DNA of 64,000 nucleotides from Prosapia bicincta (taxonomy: Eukaryota > Arthropoda > Insecta > Hemiptera > Cercopidae): positions 349,942,582-350,006,581 of the forward strand of contig JBAIZL010000002.1 of the NCBI GenBank assembly GCA_036971475.1. The letters are read 5' to 3'. This document shows positions 36,912 to 46,395 of this stretch, piece after piece; position 1 is the stretch's first letter, and each line of letters opens with the position of its first letter. The notes below the pieces were generated by a model. The model searched no databases. It had not been told where the DNA came from and saw nothing but the letters and a program-made list of their open reading frames with translations. The translations under genes and the position numbers were made by a program.

Positions 36912-37341
36912 TACCTACATTGAAGTACTGAAGCGTCTGAGGGACGCTGTCCGACGCAAAAGCCAGAACTATGGAGAAGTGATAACTGGTTTTTCCATCA
37001 CGACAACGCTCCAGCTCACTCAGCACACTCTATCACTGTTCTTTACCAATCCCCCCCTCCCCTGACTTTGCCCCTTGTGACTTTTTCTTATTCCCAAAAC
37101 TCAAAATATCCCTCAAAGGAAGAAGATTTGAAACGATTTCGGAGATTAAGGCAAATGCGACGAAGGAGCTTAACGCTATCACAATAGAAGCGTACCAGAA
37201 CTGTTTTACCAAGTGCAAACATCAATGAGATAAGTTTGTGCGTTGGGGAGGAGAGTACTTTGAAGGAGACCCAGACGTGTAACTTCCAAAGAAAGTACAT
37301 TTTTTATGACCTCAGTCCGCGTATTTTTGAACAGAACTCGT
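36912..37341 (+). pseudogene. 3' part of a mariner transposase and one terminal repeat (left arm)
   Basis: This is the reverse-complement partner of 53,181-53,614. It starts abruptly at TACCTACATTGAAG inside the transposase and runs through the third catalytic Asp region to the terminal repeat near 37,311-37,341 (CAGTCCGCGTATTTTTGAAC). The rest of the mariner is absent: the palindrome boundary cuts the element. Frameshifts separate the coding pieces. Confidence 0.88.
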
Positions 37342-37344
37342 AAT

Positions 37345-37350
<6 letters not shown>

Positions 37351-37397
<47 letters not shown>

Positions 37398-37398
37398 A
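37351..37398. repeat. (TA)n microsatellite
   Basis: TA repeats between the mariner end and the CRE/TATA element; partner of 53,142-53,174. Confidence 0.9.
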
Positions 37399-37740
37399 AT
37401 AGTTACTATCTAGAGTAAATACGTTCATACTGCAGTCCATAAATTCGCAGTACCGACGTTCCCGATAGATTTTATCGACAGAAAGGTGAACAAAGGTAAA
37501 GGAATCTGAGTAATTGTTTAGATCAGGTGTTTGTGGATTGACGTCAATGTGTGTATTGACGTCATTGGGCGTGGCTTCATTCCTCTATATATTGGAGCCG
37601 AGTTATCTGCGCTCTTAACTCGCTCTTCTACTGTTGGGTTCACCTTGTCAGTGCTGGATGAGATTCTAGCGAAACGTCGGAACTGCGAATTTATGGACTG
37701 CAGAATGAACGGATGTACTCCAGATAGTAACTATTCATCA
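37395..37740 (+). mobile_element. Small PLE-like element with ~68 bp inverted ends and an internal promoter (left arm)
   Basis: About 68 bp at 37,395-37,460 and 37,671-37,738 are inverted copies (ATAGTTACTATCT; CTGCAGTCCATAAATTCGCAG). It lies between two TA tracts. Just before the second end is CTGGATGAGATTCTAGCGAAAC, which resembles a hammerhead core (CTGATGAG...CGAAAC) with one extra G. Such ribozymes are known from PLE ends. No protein is encoded. It could be a non-autonomous PLE derivative or a solo terminal repeat. Confidence 0.6.
37539..37593 (+). promoter_or_regulatory. Two CRE palindromes, a GC-box-like site and a TATA box
   Basis: TGACGTCA, the full cAMP-response element, occurs at 37,539-37,546 and again at 37,557-37,564, 18 bp apart or close to two helical turns. 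GGGCGTGGC follows at 37,568-37,576 and TATATATT at 37,586-37,593. The order and tight spacing look like a compact RNA polymerase II promoter. The right-arm copy (about 52,945-53,000) keeps both CREs. Activity is an inference. Confidence 0.5.
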
Positions 37741-37775
37741 TATTTTTCCATCCGTAAAGGAATACGTGTCAATAT

Positions 37776-37781
<6 letters not shown>

Positions 37782-37849
<68 letters not shown>
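37782..37849. repeat. (CA)n(TA)n microsatellite (left arm)
   Basis: Short CA run and then TA repeats; the right-arm partner is near 52,707-52,770. Confidence 0.92.
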
Positions 37850-37850
<1 letters not shown>

Positions 37851-38567
37851 AATTTTTGGGCTAGATAGGAGACTGACATACTTAACTAATGGCAATAGTC
37901 CTAAACTGCAATCTCTTGGAAATAAATGAATAGACTCATATAAAAACTTAACATACTATTGAAATATTTCCTTACCACGGATGGTCTGAGCATCAGAATG
38001 AATGGCCACAGAACCATGAACATAGACAGGCCAACCGCTCAACACGCCGCTAGACACAACATCACATTTTTCAATGATTGTTATACCACCAAAATAATTA
38101 AGGCCCTCCCCCTGATTGCAACCCTTCAGAATTGAGAAGATGGGAGTATCATACCAGTGTTACACCAAATCTAAAGAGCCTCCTAACCTCAATATCAGAT
38201 TAAACTCTTTTTACCTTCCCCCTAACCCCTGCCATTTTTAACAACTAAATTTACCTTCCTTCTGACAGACTGTTAATATCTACTTTCAAATAATCAATAT
38301 TCACACAAATCACATATAGCACTATATCATAAACTATAAATCTGTGAATCTGTGACATTTTGATATTTATACACATCTGTGGTTCACTTCAGTCTTTTCT
38401 GTCTTCTTTTTTGATTGACAAAGATCACTTTTGATCAAAATATTTCAATAGTGTGTTAAGTTTTTATATGTGTCTATTTATTTATTTCCAAGAGATTGCA
38501 GTTTTGGACTATTGCCATTAGGTAAGCCTGTCAGTCTCATATGTCGTACAAAAATTCCTATATAAGC
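37850..38567 (+). mobile_element. PLE fragment with a GIY-YIG tail and ~120 bp inverted ends (left arm)
   Basis: 37,850-37,970 and 38,436-38,565 are inverted copies of each other (GGAATTTTTG.., CCTAAACTGCAATCTCTTGG, AACTTAACATACTATTG), lying between TA tracts. Between them, near 37,980-38,130, a frame reads LSIRMNGHRTMNIDRPTAQ and NITFFNDCYTTKII: the conserved C-terminal portion of the PLE GIY-YIG domain ('R..gH......PvaqH'). Stops follow. The right arm keeps only the first end and the coding part (52,309-52,706). Confidence 0.65.
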
Positions 38568-38587
38568 TTTAAGCTCTACTAGAACTA

Positions 38588-38589
38588 AC

Positions 38590-38640
<51 letters not shown>
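38588..38640. repeat. (TA)n microsatellite, left arm only
   Basis: TA repeats inside the segment that the right arm lacks. Nearby, at about 38,715-38,800, a 36 bp AT-rich unit (AAATTACTTAATATTAATTA...) occurs twice. Confidence 0.9.
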
Positions 38641-38641
<1 letters not shown>

Positions 38642-39770
38642 ATAAAGAATTGGGTCATACTCCGATAGAGTCTAAATTTTGAACTTTTATTTTATGTAAA
38701 ACCTACTTAAAATAATTATTAAATTACTTAATATTAATTATTACAATTAAATTATTAAATTACTTAATATTAATTATTACAATTAAATTATTTAAACATC
38801 AGAATATATTTTCCAGTGAATAAATTAAAATAACGATTTGTAACATTTATTATAAATTATTACTTATTAAAGTCCAGGATATTGCACCGCCTTTCCAAAT
38901 TTGTATCGTCTTCTTCAAGCCTTTAAAGTCCTAGCTCAACCCACACACCTCTTAGACTAACAGGGCGTCACTTTTCAGAGATACTACTACAAACCGCAAA
39001 AAAAACAAAACAAAGTATAATTTGTGCTCAACCACCTGATGCAAAAGGCAAAAAAATAATGATAGAAACTAGATATTTCTTCCCTGATTGTGATGTAGCA
39101 CTTTGTGTCACAATATGTTTTAAAATTTATCATACTCTTGCAAAGAGGCTTATATAAAACAATTTTTACACATTCTATGTAGATTTACGTAGATATTTAT
39201 TAATACAGCGTATATATTTTGTGTATATTTTTTGTGTAAATGAATAATTTTTTTTTAATAGTGTGAAATTCATATATTGACAATGTTACGGTCAAACTAC
39301 ATTAAAAAGCAGCAATGTTTGCGAACGTATCACTTACATTTTGTCGTTGTTCAATCACTTCAAAGTTCTAACAAATATTGATAAATAATATTTTATTAAA
39401 TAAGATGGTAGGTAAATAACTTTTGCAATGTATATATCATTTAATTAAATACGGTTGTCAAATTCTGAATTAACACGGGTTAATATATGTTATATTTATG
39501 AGAGATATTTCAACCCTTATTATACGAAAAAACAGTTTTTCAATGAAGGCAGTTCAAATGGAATATAGAGAGAATAAAAGATTTAGCAATTCACAATAAA
39601 AAAAATTGATTATTTTTATAGGAAGGAAATGTGAAAATAATCGGTAAGTTATGTGGTCAAGGATATTGGATTTTAAAACTCGTAATGACTTTAATACGTT
39701 GTTAATTTATTATAAATGTTAAATATTGTGATTTTAATAATGAACAAAAAATAGATTTCTTATTTAAATA
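38641..39770. other. No gene seen
   Basis: AT-rich sequence. The part up to about 39,189 is absent from the right arm; the remainder is shared with it. No coding or RNA feature recognised. Confidence 0.5.
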
Positions 39771-40085
39771 GCTTAAATAACCCAGAATCGAACCTAGATT
39801 CCCACTGTGTTCACAGAACTGATCTCATATTAGTAATTTAAGTGTTATCGCAGTTATCATATATTTGCTCTAAAAAATGCTTGAACGTTCATGGATTTTG
39901 CGATTTCTACAAAAAATGGATTTCTCATTTAAATAGCTTAAATAACGCAGAATCGAACATAGATTTGCATTGTTTTTGCAGAATTGATCTAATATTAGTA
40001 ATTTAGGTGCAATCGCAATTATCATATATATGCTCTAAAAAAAGCATGAACTATATAACCAGTTTGGCGATTGTGGGTTATTTCA
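39755..40085 (-). repeat. Two tandem ~180 bp SINE-like units (left arm)
   Basis: Two copies begin at TTAAATAGCTTAAATAAC and run to GCTCTAAAAAA(A/T)GC. On the minus strand each contains a stretch ending GGTTCGATTCTGGG or its variant, close to the polymerase III B box (GGTTCGANTCC), preceded by a tRNA-like anticodon-arm region. The second copy has lost the B box consensus. They may derive from a tRNA-related SINE; no clean A box was found. Right-arm partner: 51,410-51,740. Confidence 0.4.
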
Positions 40086-40089
40086 GTAC

Positions 40090-40730
40090 TTCTTTTTAAA
40101 AATAGTGCAAGCCGGGTAAAGTGAATAGGACAAAGTGGATGGCTATTCACTTAGCACTGGTATATTTTATACATATATTCTTCATTCATCATATGACAAA
40201 ACTAGCAAATAAATTATTTAAAATGGAAAATTAAACCAAATTTGGTTTTTCAGTTGGTATACAAATATGAAAGGATGACCATCCAAGCTAGATGGTCTGA
40301 AGAAAGTTTAAAATTAGTCATAAAATCGATTGAAGATGGTTCCAATTCCATTTCAGGGTAATCAAAATCTTACAATATTCCTTTTTCAATCTATGATATT
40401 CCACAAGCTTGGGTAAATATTGCAGAGTAAATGTGGGTCTCTTAACCCATTGTGGATTTGTGTTCCAAGCGACACAGCGAATCGAGATTAATAGCGAGTT
40501 CAGTGGTTTCGAATTCATACTTTAGAGGAACAACACATATTCCTGAAGGAATAAAAAAACTATTAGAAGAGGTTATTCTTTATTGTAATATTGTTATGAA
40601 TAATAATGTATACCTGATTTTAATTTCAAAAAAATGTAAACTTTAGTTTAATGTCCCTGCTTGATTGCACCATAAAACTCTATGGATATACTAACAATCA
40701 TTAGGGGTTCTGTAGCCATGATCATAAATT
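40090..40730. other. No gene seen
   Basis: Shared with the right arm (50,825-51,405). Two opposite-strand open frames of 64-66 residues appear in both arms, but they are preserved because the arms are near-identical, not because of evident selection. No domain recognised. Confidence 0.45.
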
Positions 40731-40789
40731 GGTGAGGACATGGCGTAGATTCCTGGTCACGGCAACGTTTTATTTTCAAAACTAAGTAA

Positions 40790-40880
40790 TATAGTTCGAC
40801 AACCAGGAATCAAACCTGTGTTATTGCGACCACAACACCCTGTCCCTTACAACAAACAATCACGGCTACAGATCTCCTGT
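40790..40880 (-). repeat. tRNA-like/SINE-like segment (left arm)
   Basis: On the minus strand it reads GTAAGGGACAGGGTGTTGTG then GTCGCAATAACACAGGTTTGATTCC: a B-box-like GGTTTGATTCC with a possible anticodon arm upstream. It does not fold into an evident complete cloverleaf by eye. Right-arm partner: 50,615-50,705. Confidence 0.35.
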
Positions 40881-40884
40881 CATC

Positions 40885-41555
40885 AAAGTGTCATATTTGT
40901 CATTAAAGTGAAACAACACACATTTGTCAACACAAATGAAATGTAGAATTTTACAGTGACTTGATTTTTGACAGTATGAATCTGTTTTTAACACATTCAG
41001 TGCTAAAAAATAGTTGTTGCATGTTATAGAAACTTAACATATACACATTTCACTAATAAAAATATAAGGCAATGTATAGTCTACACAAAAGTCATAAGTG
41101 TGGAAAATCATGAATTGTATATTTTTTAACAAAAATTGTTCCTAAGGTAATAACAGAAAATCGTTACCTATATAACATACGTACAGGTAAGCGTGGCCAT
41201 GTATAGGCCTACCTAGACTTGGACAATCAAAGCTTTGAGCTTTGGAATTTTACAACACAGAGTTTAACACCTGTACAACTTTATTAAAATAAACAAAAGC
41301 ATTCTACAAACCTGAAAATATAACCAAATTATACCACACATATTTTTAGATATACACTCACAAGTGTGATATATATTTAAAAAGTGTTATATATTTATTA
41401 AATGAATTATTAAAAATGTGAATTTAAGGTTACTAACAGGCACACCAGATCCAAAAGTTATAACATCTAGGAATTCTGAATATCGAAAGTCCAAATATTT
41501 GTCTTTAGAGCTATTGGTAAATGTGTTTGGATTTACTTGCTATTGACTTTCTGTC
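40885..41555. other. No gene seen
   Basis: Unique sequence shared by both arms and nearly identical between them. No coding or RNA feature recognised. Confidence 0.45.
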
Positions 41556-41556
41556 A

Positions 41557-41602
41557 GTGTGTGTATGTGTGTGTGCGAGTGTGCTTGTGCGCTCATTTGC
41601 TT

Positions 41603-41651
<49 letters not shown>

Positions 41652-41749
41652 TGTATGTGTGTGTGTTTGTGTATGTGCATGTGTGTGTGTGTGTGTGTGA
41701 GTGTGTGTATACGCATTTGCTTATGTGAATGTGTATTTGGTAGTTTTAG

Positions 41750-41786
<37 letters not shown>

Positions 41787-41845
41787 AAGTGCGTGGGTGC
41801 GTGTTTGTGCCTTTATGTTTATGTTTGTGTGTTTATTCTACTTTT
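41557..41845. repeat. (GT)n microsatellite (left arm)
   Basis: Interrupted GT repeat, partner of the (CA)n at 49,690-49,935. The two differ in length and in their interruptions. Cys/Val-rich open frames here are artefacts. Confidence 0.93.
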
Positions 41846-41929
41846 AATATATCACAAAACCCCCTTTGAAGCAGTGTGTTACCTAATTAAACAATGATTT
41901 TTATAATGCATACATTTGTTTTGTTTCAG

Positions 41930-42577
41930 ATGAGCTTGTATACGCTAAGCGACTACCTAAGCACAATGCAACCAAAGTGACTGGTTTGTATAAGAAAATT
42001 ATCAATAATATCGAAAGGTTTATGGAAAAGTCCTTAAAAGGTCTCCAGAGGTACTCTAATACTTCCTTATAGAAAATTAGAAGCTCCTTTGAAATTCTGG
42101 TAGAAACGGTCAAGGATTTGAGCATGAAAATAAAGAATAAGGACTCAATCAAGTTGAGTCTTAAGAGAATCGATATACTAAGCGACGCCACTAAAACGAT
42201 ATTTACTGTCTTTCGAAATACAAATAAGAAGGACATACTACATTTAGTAACTAATTGCAGAGTTGAAACTCAGATTATCGAATTGTACTTCGTAAGTCAG
42301 TTTCACGCAGTGTCAGAGTTTGTTAGCCGCGGAAAAAATTTTATAACTTCGTAAAGGAAATAAAAACTCAAGCCCCGAAGAGGTTTATAAATTAAATTTT
42401 AAAGTTTCAGTCAGAGTTTATGAATGCTAAGAAGGCTGTAACTAAAAAATGAAACAGAAACGAGTAATAAAATTTAATACATTTATATAAAAGATATTTC
42501 TATCTAGCCTGAGGAGGAAAATAAATATTTCAGTATTAAGGCTGAAGAGTTTATAAAGGCTGTCAATAAGGTTGTCT
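41930..42577 (+). pseudogene. Exon relics of an unrecognised gene (left arm)
   Basis: TTTGTTTTGTTTCAG, a good splice acceptor, ends at 41,929. The frame then reads YAKRLPKHNATKVTGLYKK, FMEKSLKGLQRYS, a stop (NTSL*KIRSS), and from 42,118 a 78-residue open stretch (LKRIDILSDATKTIFTVF; DILHLVTNCRVETQIIELYF). After a frameshift it continues VKEIKTQAPKRF and SEFMNAKKAVTKK, and near 42,510-42,575 EEENKYFSIKAEEFIKAVNK followed by a donor-like GTGAGTGT. The sequence is helical and Lys-rich; I do not recognise the family. The same stop occurs in both arms, so decay began before the duplication. The left copy has lost ~190 bp just after the acceptor. Confidence 0.55.
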
Positions 42578-43011
42578 CTGTGAGTGTCATCTTGTTTTTT
42601 TTTATTTTCAAAGAATTTCATTGGTTTTTTAAACATTGATTTTTGTTGTTTTTCAGAACTCTAGATTTGTACTTTTGTGTTCTTACTAGTATTCAAGTAC
42701 TAGGAGAACTCAGCATTTTTAATTTTTTAATAGTTGTCAAAAAAAAAAACACATTTCAGCACAAATTACTTAAAGGTTAGAGTATCATAATTTCATGTGT
42801 TTTGTTTATTGATACGATTTAAACATCCCAATATCGTTTTACATATTTTCTGTAGTTCAAACAATATACTTACCTAGCATTGAAGCCAAAGCGACATAAC
42901 CTGATGGCGTATAGTGTTATACCTTCTTCAAAGTGGACTTTAAACAAATACTAATTAATATATTATTTTCAGTTTATACAATTGTTCAAAATAATAAATT
43001 GCTATCATATA

Positions 43012-43092
43012 AGTTTACAGGAGGCAACCCAATGGAAACTTCATATTGATGCGTCGAAAAAAAAGCTAATATTCAGAAGGCCAAAAAAGAGA
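43012..43092 (+). pseudogene. Further small exon of the same unknown gene, donor lost (left arm)
   Basis: TTTACAG is followed by a frame reading ATQWKLHIDASKKK and then FRRPKK after a shift. The counterpart at 56,041-56,117 has an open frame and an intact GTAAGAG donor; here the donor reads AAAAGAG. The exon is therefore dead in this arm and also in the right arm (48,225-48,290). Confidence 0.6.
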
Positions 43093-43098
43093 GGTTTT

Positions 43099-43099
<1 letters not shown>

Positions 43100-43159
<60 letters not shown>

Positions 43160-43175
43160 ATATATGTGTGTGTGT
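43100..43175. repeat. (TA)n microsatellite (left arm)
   Basis: TA repeats and a short TG run just after the exon relic; partner 48,108-48,199. Confidence 0.93.
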
Positions 43176-43269
43176 ATACAAAATCCATAAAATGTAACAC
43201 AATTGAAACTAAATCTGTTTATTTAAGACATATCTTGGATTCTTGTAAAAATTTAAAAATACCAATTTT

Positions 43270-44798
43270 TATTTACTTATTACACTTTGATATTACTTGC
43301 GACCAGACCTTTTGTTAACTAAATTTTGATAAATTGTCAACTTACACTTGTAGAAAACATTTTCGACTTAGGTCTTCTTCAGCCTCGTATTTTTTCCGCT
43401 AGGATTGTTGCAATTGTTCACGTTTGGTACCAAATTTCGAAAGTTGTAGGACCAATAATCAACAGCCAACCATCACTTGCAGACTAACTATCACGCCATA
43501 TGGATAGAACTATTAGAAAATACATAAACAAGATAAACACACAAATATAAAAAAACACAATAGATCTAGTAAACAAAATATATAACATTGAAATCCCTCT
43601 AAACTCAACCCTAGCATCGTTTGAAATCACAAACCTATATACGAATATCCCAGTCACAGAAACACTACACATATTACGAGATAATCTAAGACTTAACAAC
43701 TCCCCAGAAAAAAACACTAATGTAATCATAAACACTTTGAACACCATTACACAACAGAACTACTTCACTCACAACAGCAAATATTATACACAAAAACAAA
43801 GCCTACCAATGGGTTCACCGATTTCATGAAATCTCGCAGAAATATTCCTACAACACATAGAACAGAATAAAATCATAAATAACAACAAACACGCAGATAA
43901 GATAATATATTGGTACAGAAATTAGACGAGGTTATAATACATAAGACAATGCCAACAACTCAAAACACATATAAACAAAATACACAAAAATATCTAGTTC
44001 ACTGCAGAATTTGAAAAAAACAAGCATTAAATTTCTTACACATCACCATTACAAAAAACCAAAACAAACATGAATTCAACATATAACGCGAGCCAACCAT
44101 AACAGACACACTGACACACAAGACATCAAACTACCCAATGCAACATAAACACGCAGCATTCTAACATTTACTACACAGACTAAACAAGGTACCTATGTCC
44201 AGAACTAACTACACAGAGGAACTAAACACAATCAAATATGTAGCTCACAAAAATGGATATCACAATTATTTAATAGACAAACTACACAGAAAAATACTCA
44301 ACAAGAATAGTAACAACTACACAAAAAACTAATAAACAAACACAAACAAATTCATCCCCCGCACATACATAAACAAACTACAAATAAAACAGCACACCAA
44401 TTCAAACAAGCAGGATAATATGTAGGTAACAGAAGAGCAAATAAAAGCCAAACGGCTATCAGACACAGCATTAATAACAGTACCAACACATAAAATAACC
44501 CAGGAATATACAAACTACAATGCAGCAACTGCAATAAGTTCTATATTGGACAAACAGGTAGATCTTTCCCCGAAAGATATAACGAAGGCGATAAATTAAA
44601 CACACTAGAACAATATGAAATATACAGACATAGCAAGACAAATAAAAATGACATCCTATATGATTAAACACGACATAGATTACACATACTCTTCGATTAC
44701 ATAACTTCTAACTTTCAAAAATTGGTACCAAAGAAGCACAACTGCAGCAATCCTAGCAGCAAAAATACGAGGCTGAAGGAGTTGTAAGACGAAAACGT
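43270..44798 (+). mobile_element. Penelope-like element, left-arm copy, 3' end truncated at the palindrome boundary
   Basis: It starts with a long terminal repeat portion (GATATTACTTGCGACCAGAC, CTTACACTTGTAGAAAAC, TCTTCTTCAGCCTCG). Coding follows: YINKINT, LASFEITNLYTNIPV (first catalytic Asp replaced by Glu, canonical SFDI), NYFTHNSKYYTQKQSLPMGS with a stop after SPIS, LAEIFLQHIEQN, a decayed YVDD region near 43,915, and a GIY-YIG part near 44,505-44,570 (LQCSNCNKFYIGQTGRSF). The inverted 3' repeat is cut at 44,798. Several stops and frameshifts are present. Confidence 0.85.
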
Positions 44799-46395
44799 CT
44801 AATGACAGTTATTAAGATTGTATAATGTAACTTACTACATATGTAATTAGGCTACAAACTTGGTTTGTAAGTAACTTTAAACAAATAAACATGTAGGGAA
44901 ATGAAATTAAATAACATCATACACAGATACCAAAACTGGCTCTAGTGGTAAACCAAATACGGACAGGTAAAAGCGTATTAGTGTAATAAACACCTAATGA
45001 AATGAAGTAATAGGTCTATATACTAGTACATGAGAATGTGAACAATACACACAAATTTCCATGTGAATATAAGGACAAGAGTTGCAAACTTCTACCTAAA
45101 TACTAACATAACTGACTAGCTGCAAATGTTTTTGTAGGTTTTTCTGTAGGTTTGTCTCTGATCTGTGTATAGTATGTCGGAATTAAGGTTCAGTAATTGG
45201 CCAGGAGGGCCTATTGAATTGCAACAAGTATCACATTGACCGCATGCCAATCCACATGAGTAGTATGACACATGAAGTCCAACATTCTAACAACTGTGTT
45301 ATGGTTTCACATCCCAATAAAACATTATTGAGATGTCATGAATTCAATACTTGAGATTTATTTTAATAAAACATTTATATTATAGTGGACAGGAGTATAT
45401 ATGTTTTTAGTGGGTTTAACTCACATGTATGTAAATTTAATTCTAAGTGTATTGGAGGTCCTCATTCATAGGCTATAAGAGGAGAGGTGTTAGATTAGCT
45501 GGAAGTATTATGAAATGATTGAAGTCCTTCCCAATGAACCACCGAGTAATTACTTGATTAATAAATACCTATTATGAATATTAATATATGCAATATATAT
45601 TTCAAAGATTCTCTACACTTGTGTGTAATAGTATGAAACCTTTCAGTAGTAGTAGAAAAACTTAACTGAATGTACAAACCTTGTTCAACTAGTCTTAGGT
45701 CGATTTCTTTTTTTACACCTCCTCTACTTGCTTTCCTTTCACCAATCTTCAATTGTCTTCTTTGCTAATACTAATAAAGTATTGATGGGATCTGAGTAGC
45801 CTATTAAAACTGTGGTTTTATTGGTATTTCAAGTCATCATGTGAAATCATGAAATATATTCCATCATTCAACTAACTGATGGAAATTCTGAATTGAAATT
45901 CTACATTATAAAGAGAAAATATAACATTAAATTAAATTGATTTCTAAAATAATGTTTTGTAACATATTTTAAAAGAAAATTTAAACACAAACTCTTTACT
46001 AATTACTAAACGAATCCCTCTCCACTGTAACAACCTTGTCACATTCAGTCACTTGAGAAAGGCCAAACTTTCTACACTACTTATTTTCGTTAATATGTAA
46101 CTAAAAAGTAATGATAACTTCTGGCATTGCTAGTAGCAAGAAGCTGGTGTTAGTAATGGGAGAGAGATAAGACAATCTGGACAATTGCCCTCCTGACACC
46201 TGCTTTAAGCAGTTCACTCTGTATTGCATGTACTAAAATCTATAAAACCATTTCCTGTATTTGGGGAAGTGGAAAATTCATATGAGGAAAAGAGGAATTA
46301 TAGGTTTTAAATGTATATTACATTTTGTAGTACTATTGAATAAAATAAAAATTGAAATTCTTTTCCTCTTCATGACGAGCTGATTGTTAACTACT
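44799..46395. repeat. Palindrome spacer; has an inverted paralogue at 62,050-63,640
   Basis: Nearly the whole spacer aligns with the reverse complement of 62,050-63,640: for example GTAATTAGGCTACAAACTTGG near 44,840, TGCAACAAGTATCACATTGACC near 45,220, CTATAAGAGGAGAGGTG near 45,473 and TCATATGAGGA near 46,280. Divergence is visibly greater than between the palindrome arms. No protein-coding domain is evident; the unit may be a non-autonomous element or a host repeat. Confidence 0.88.

Larger units (their letters stand above)
36912..44798. repeat. Left arm of the large inverted duplication
   Basis: Read on the plus strand this matches the reverse complement of 46,476-53,614. Paired landmarks include the PLE (43,484-43,747 with 47,527-47,790), exon relics (41,930-42,440 with 48,862-49,583), the (GT)n/(CA)n tracts, the 40,318-40,518 segment with 50,969-51,169, and the CRE/TATA element. 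In a stretch of about 170 bp near 41,100-41,280 I count two mismatches. It includes about 930 bp (38,257-39,189) missing from the right arm and lacks about 190 bp that the right arm has within the exon relic. Confidence 0.96.

Noticed and set aside
40318..40646. Conserved opposite-strand small proteins in both arms
   Set aside because: Conservation follows from the recent duplication; both strands are open equally and no independent homologue is recognised.
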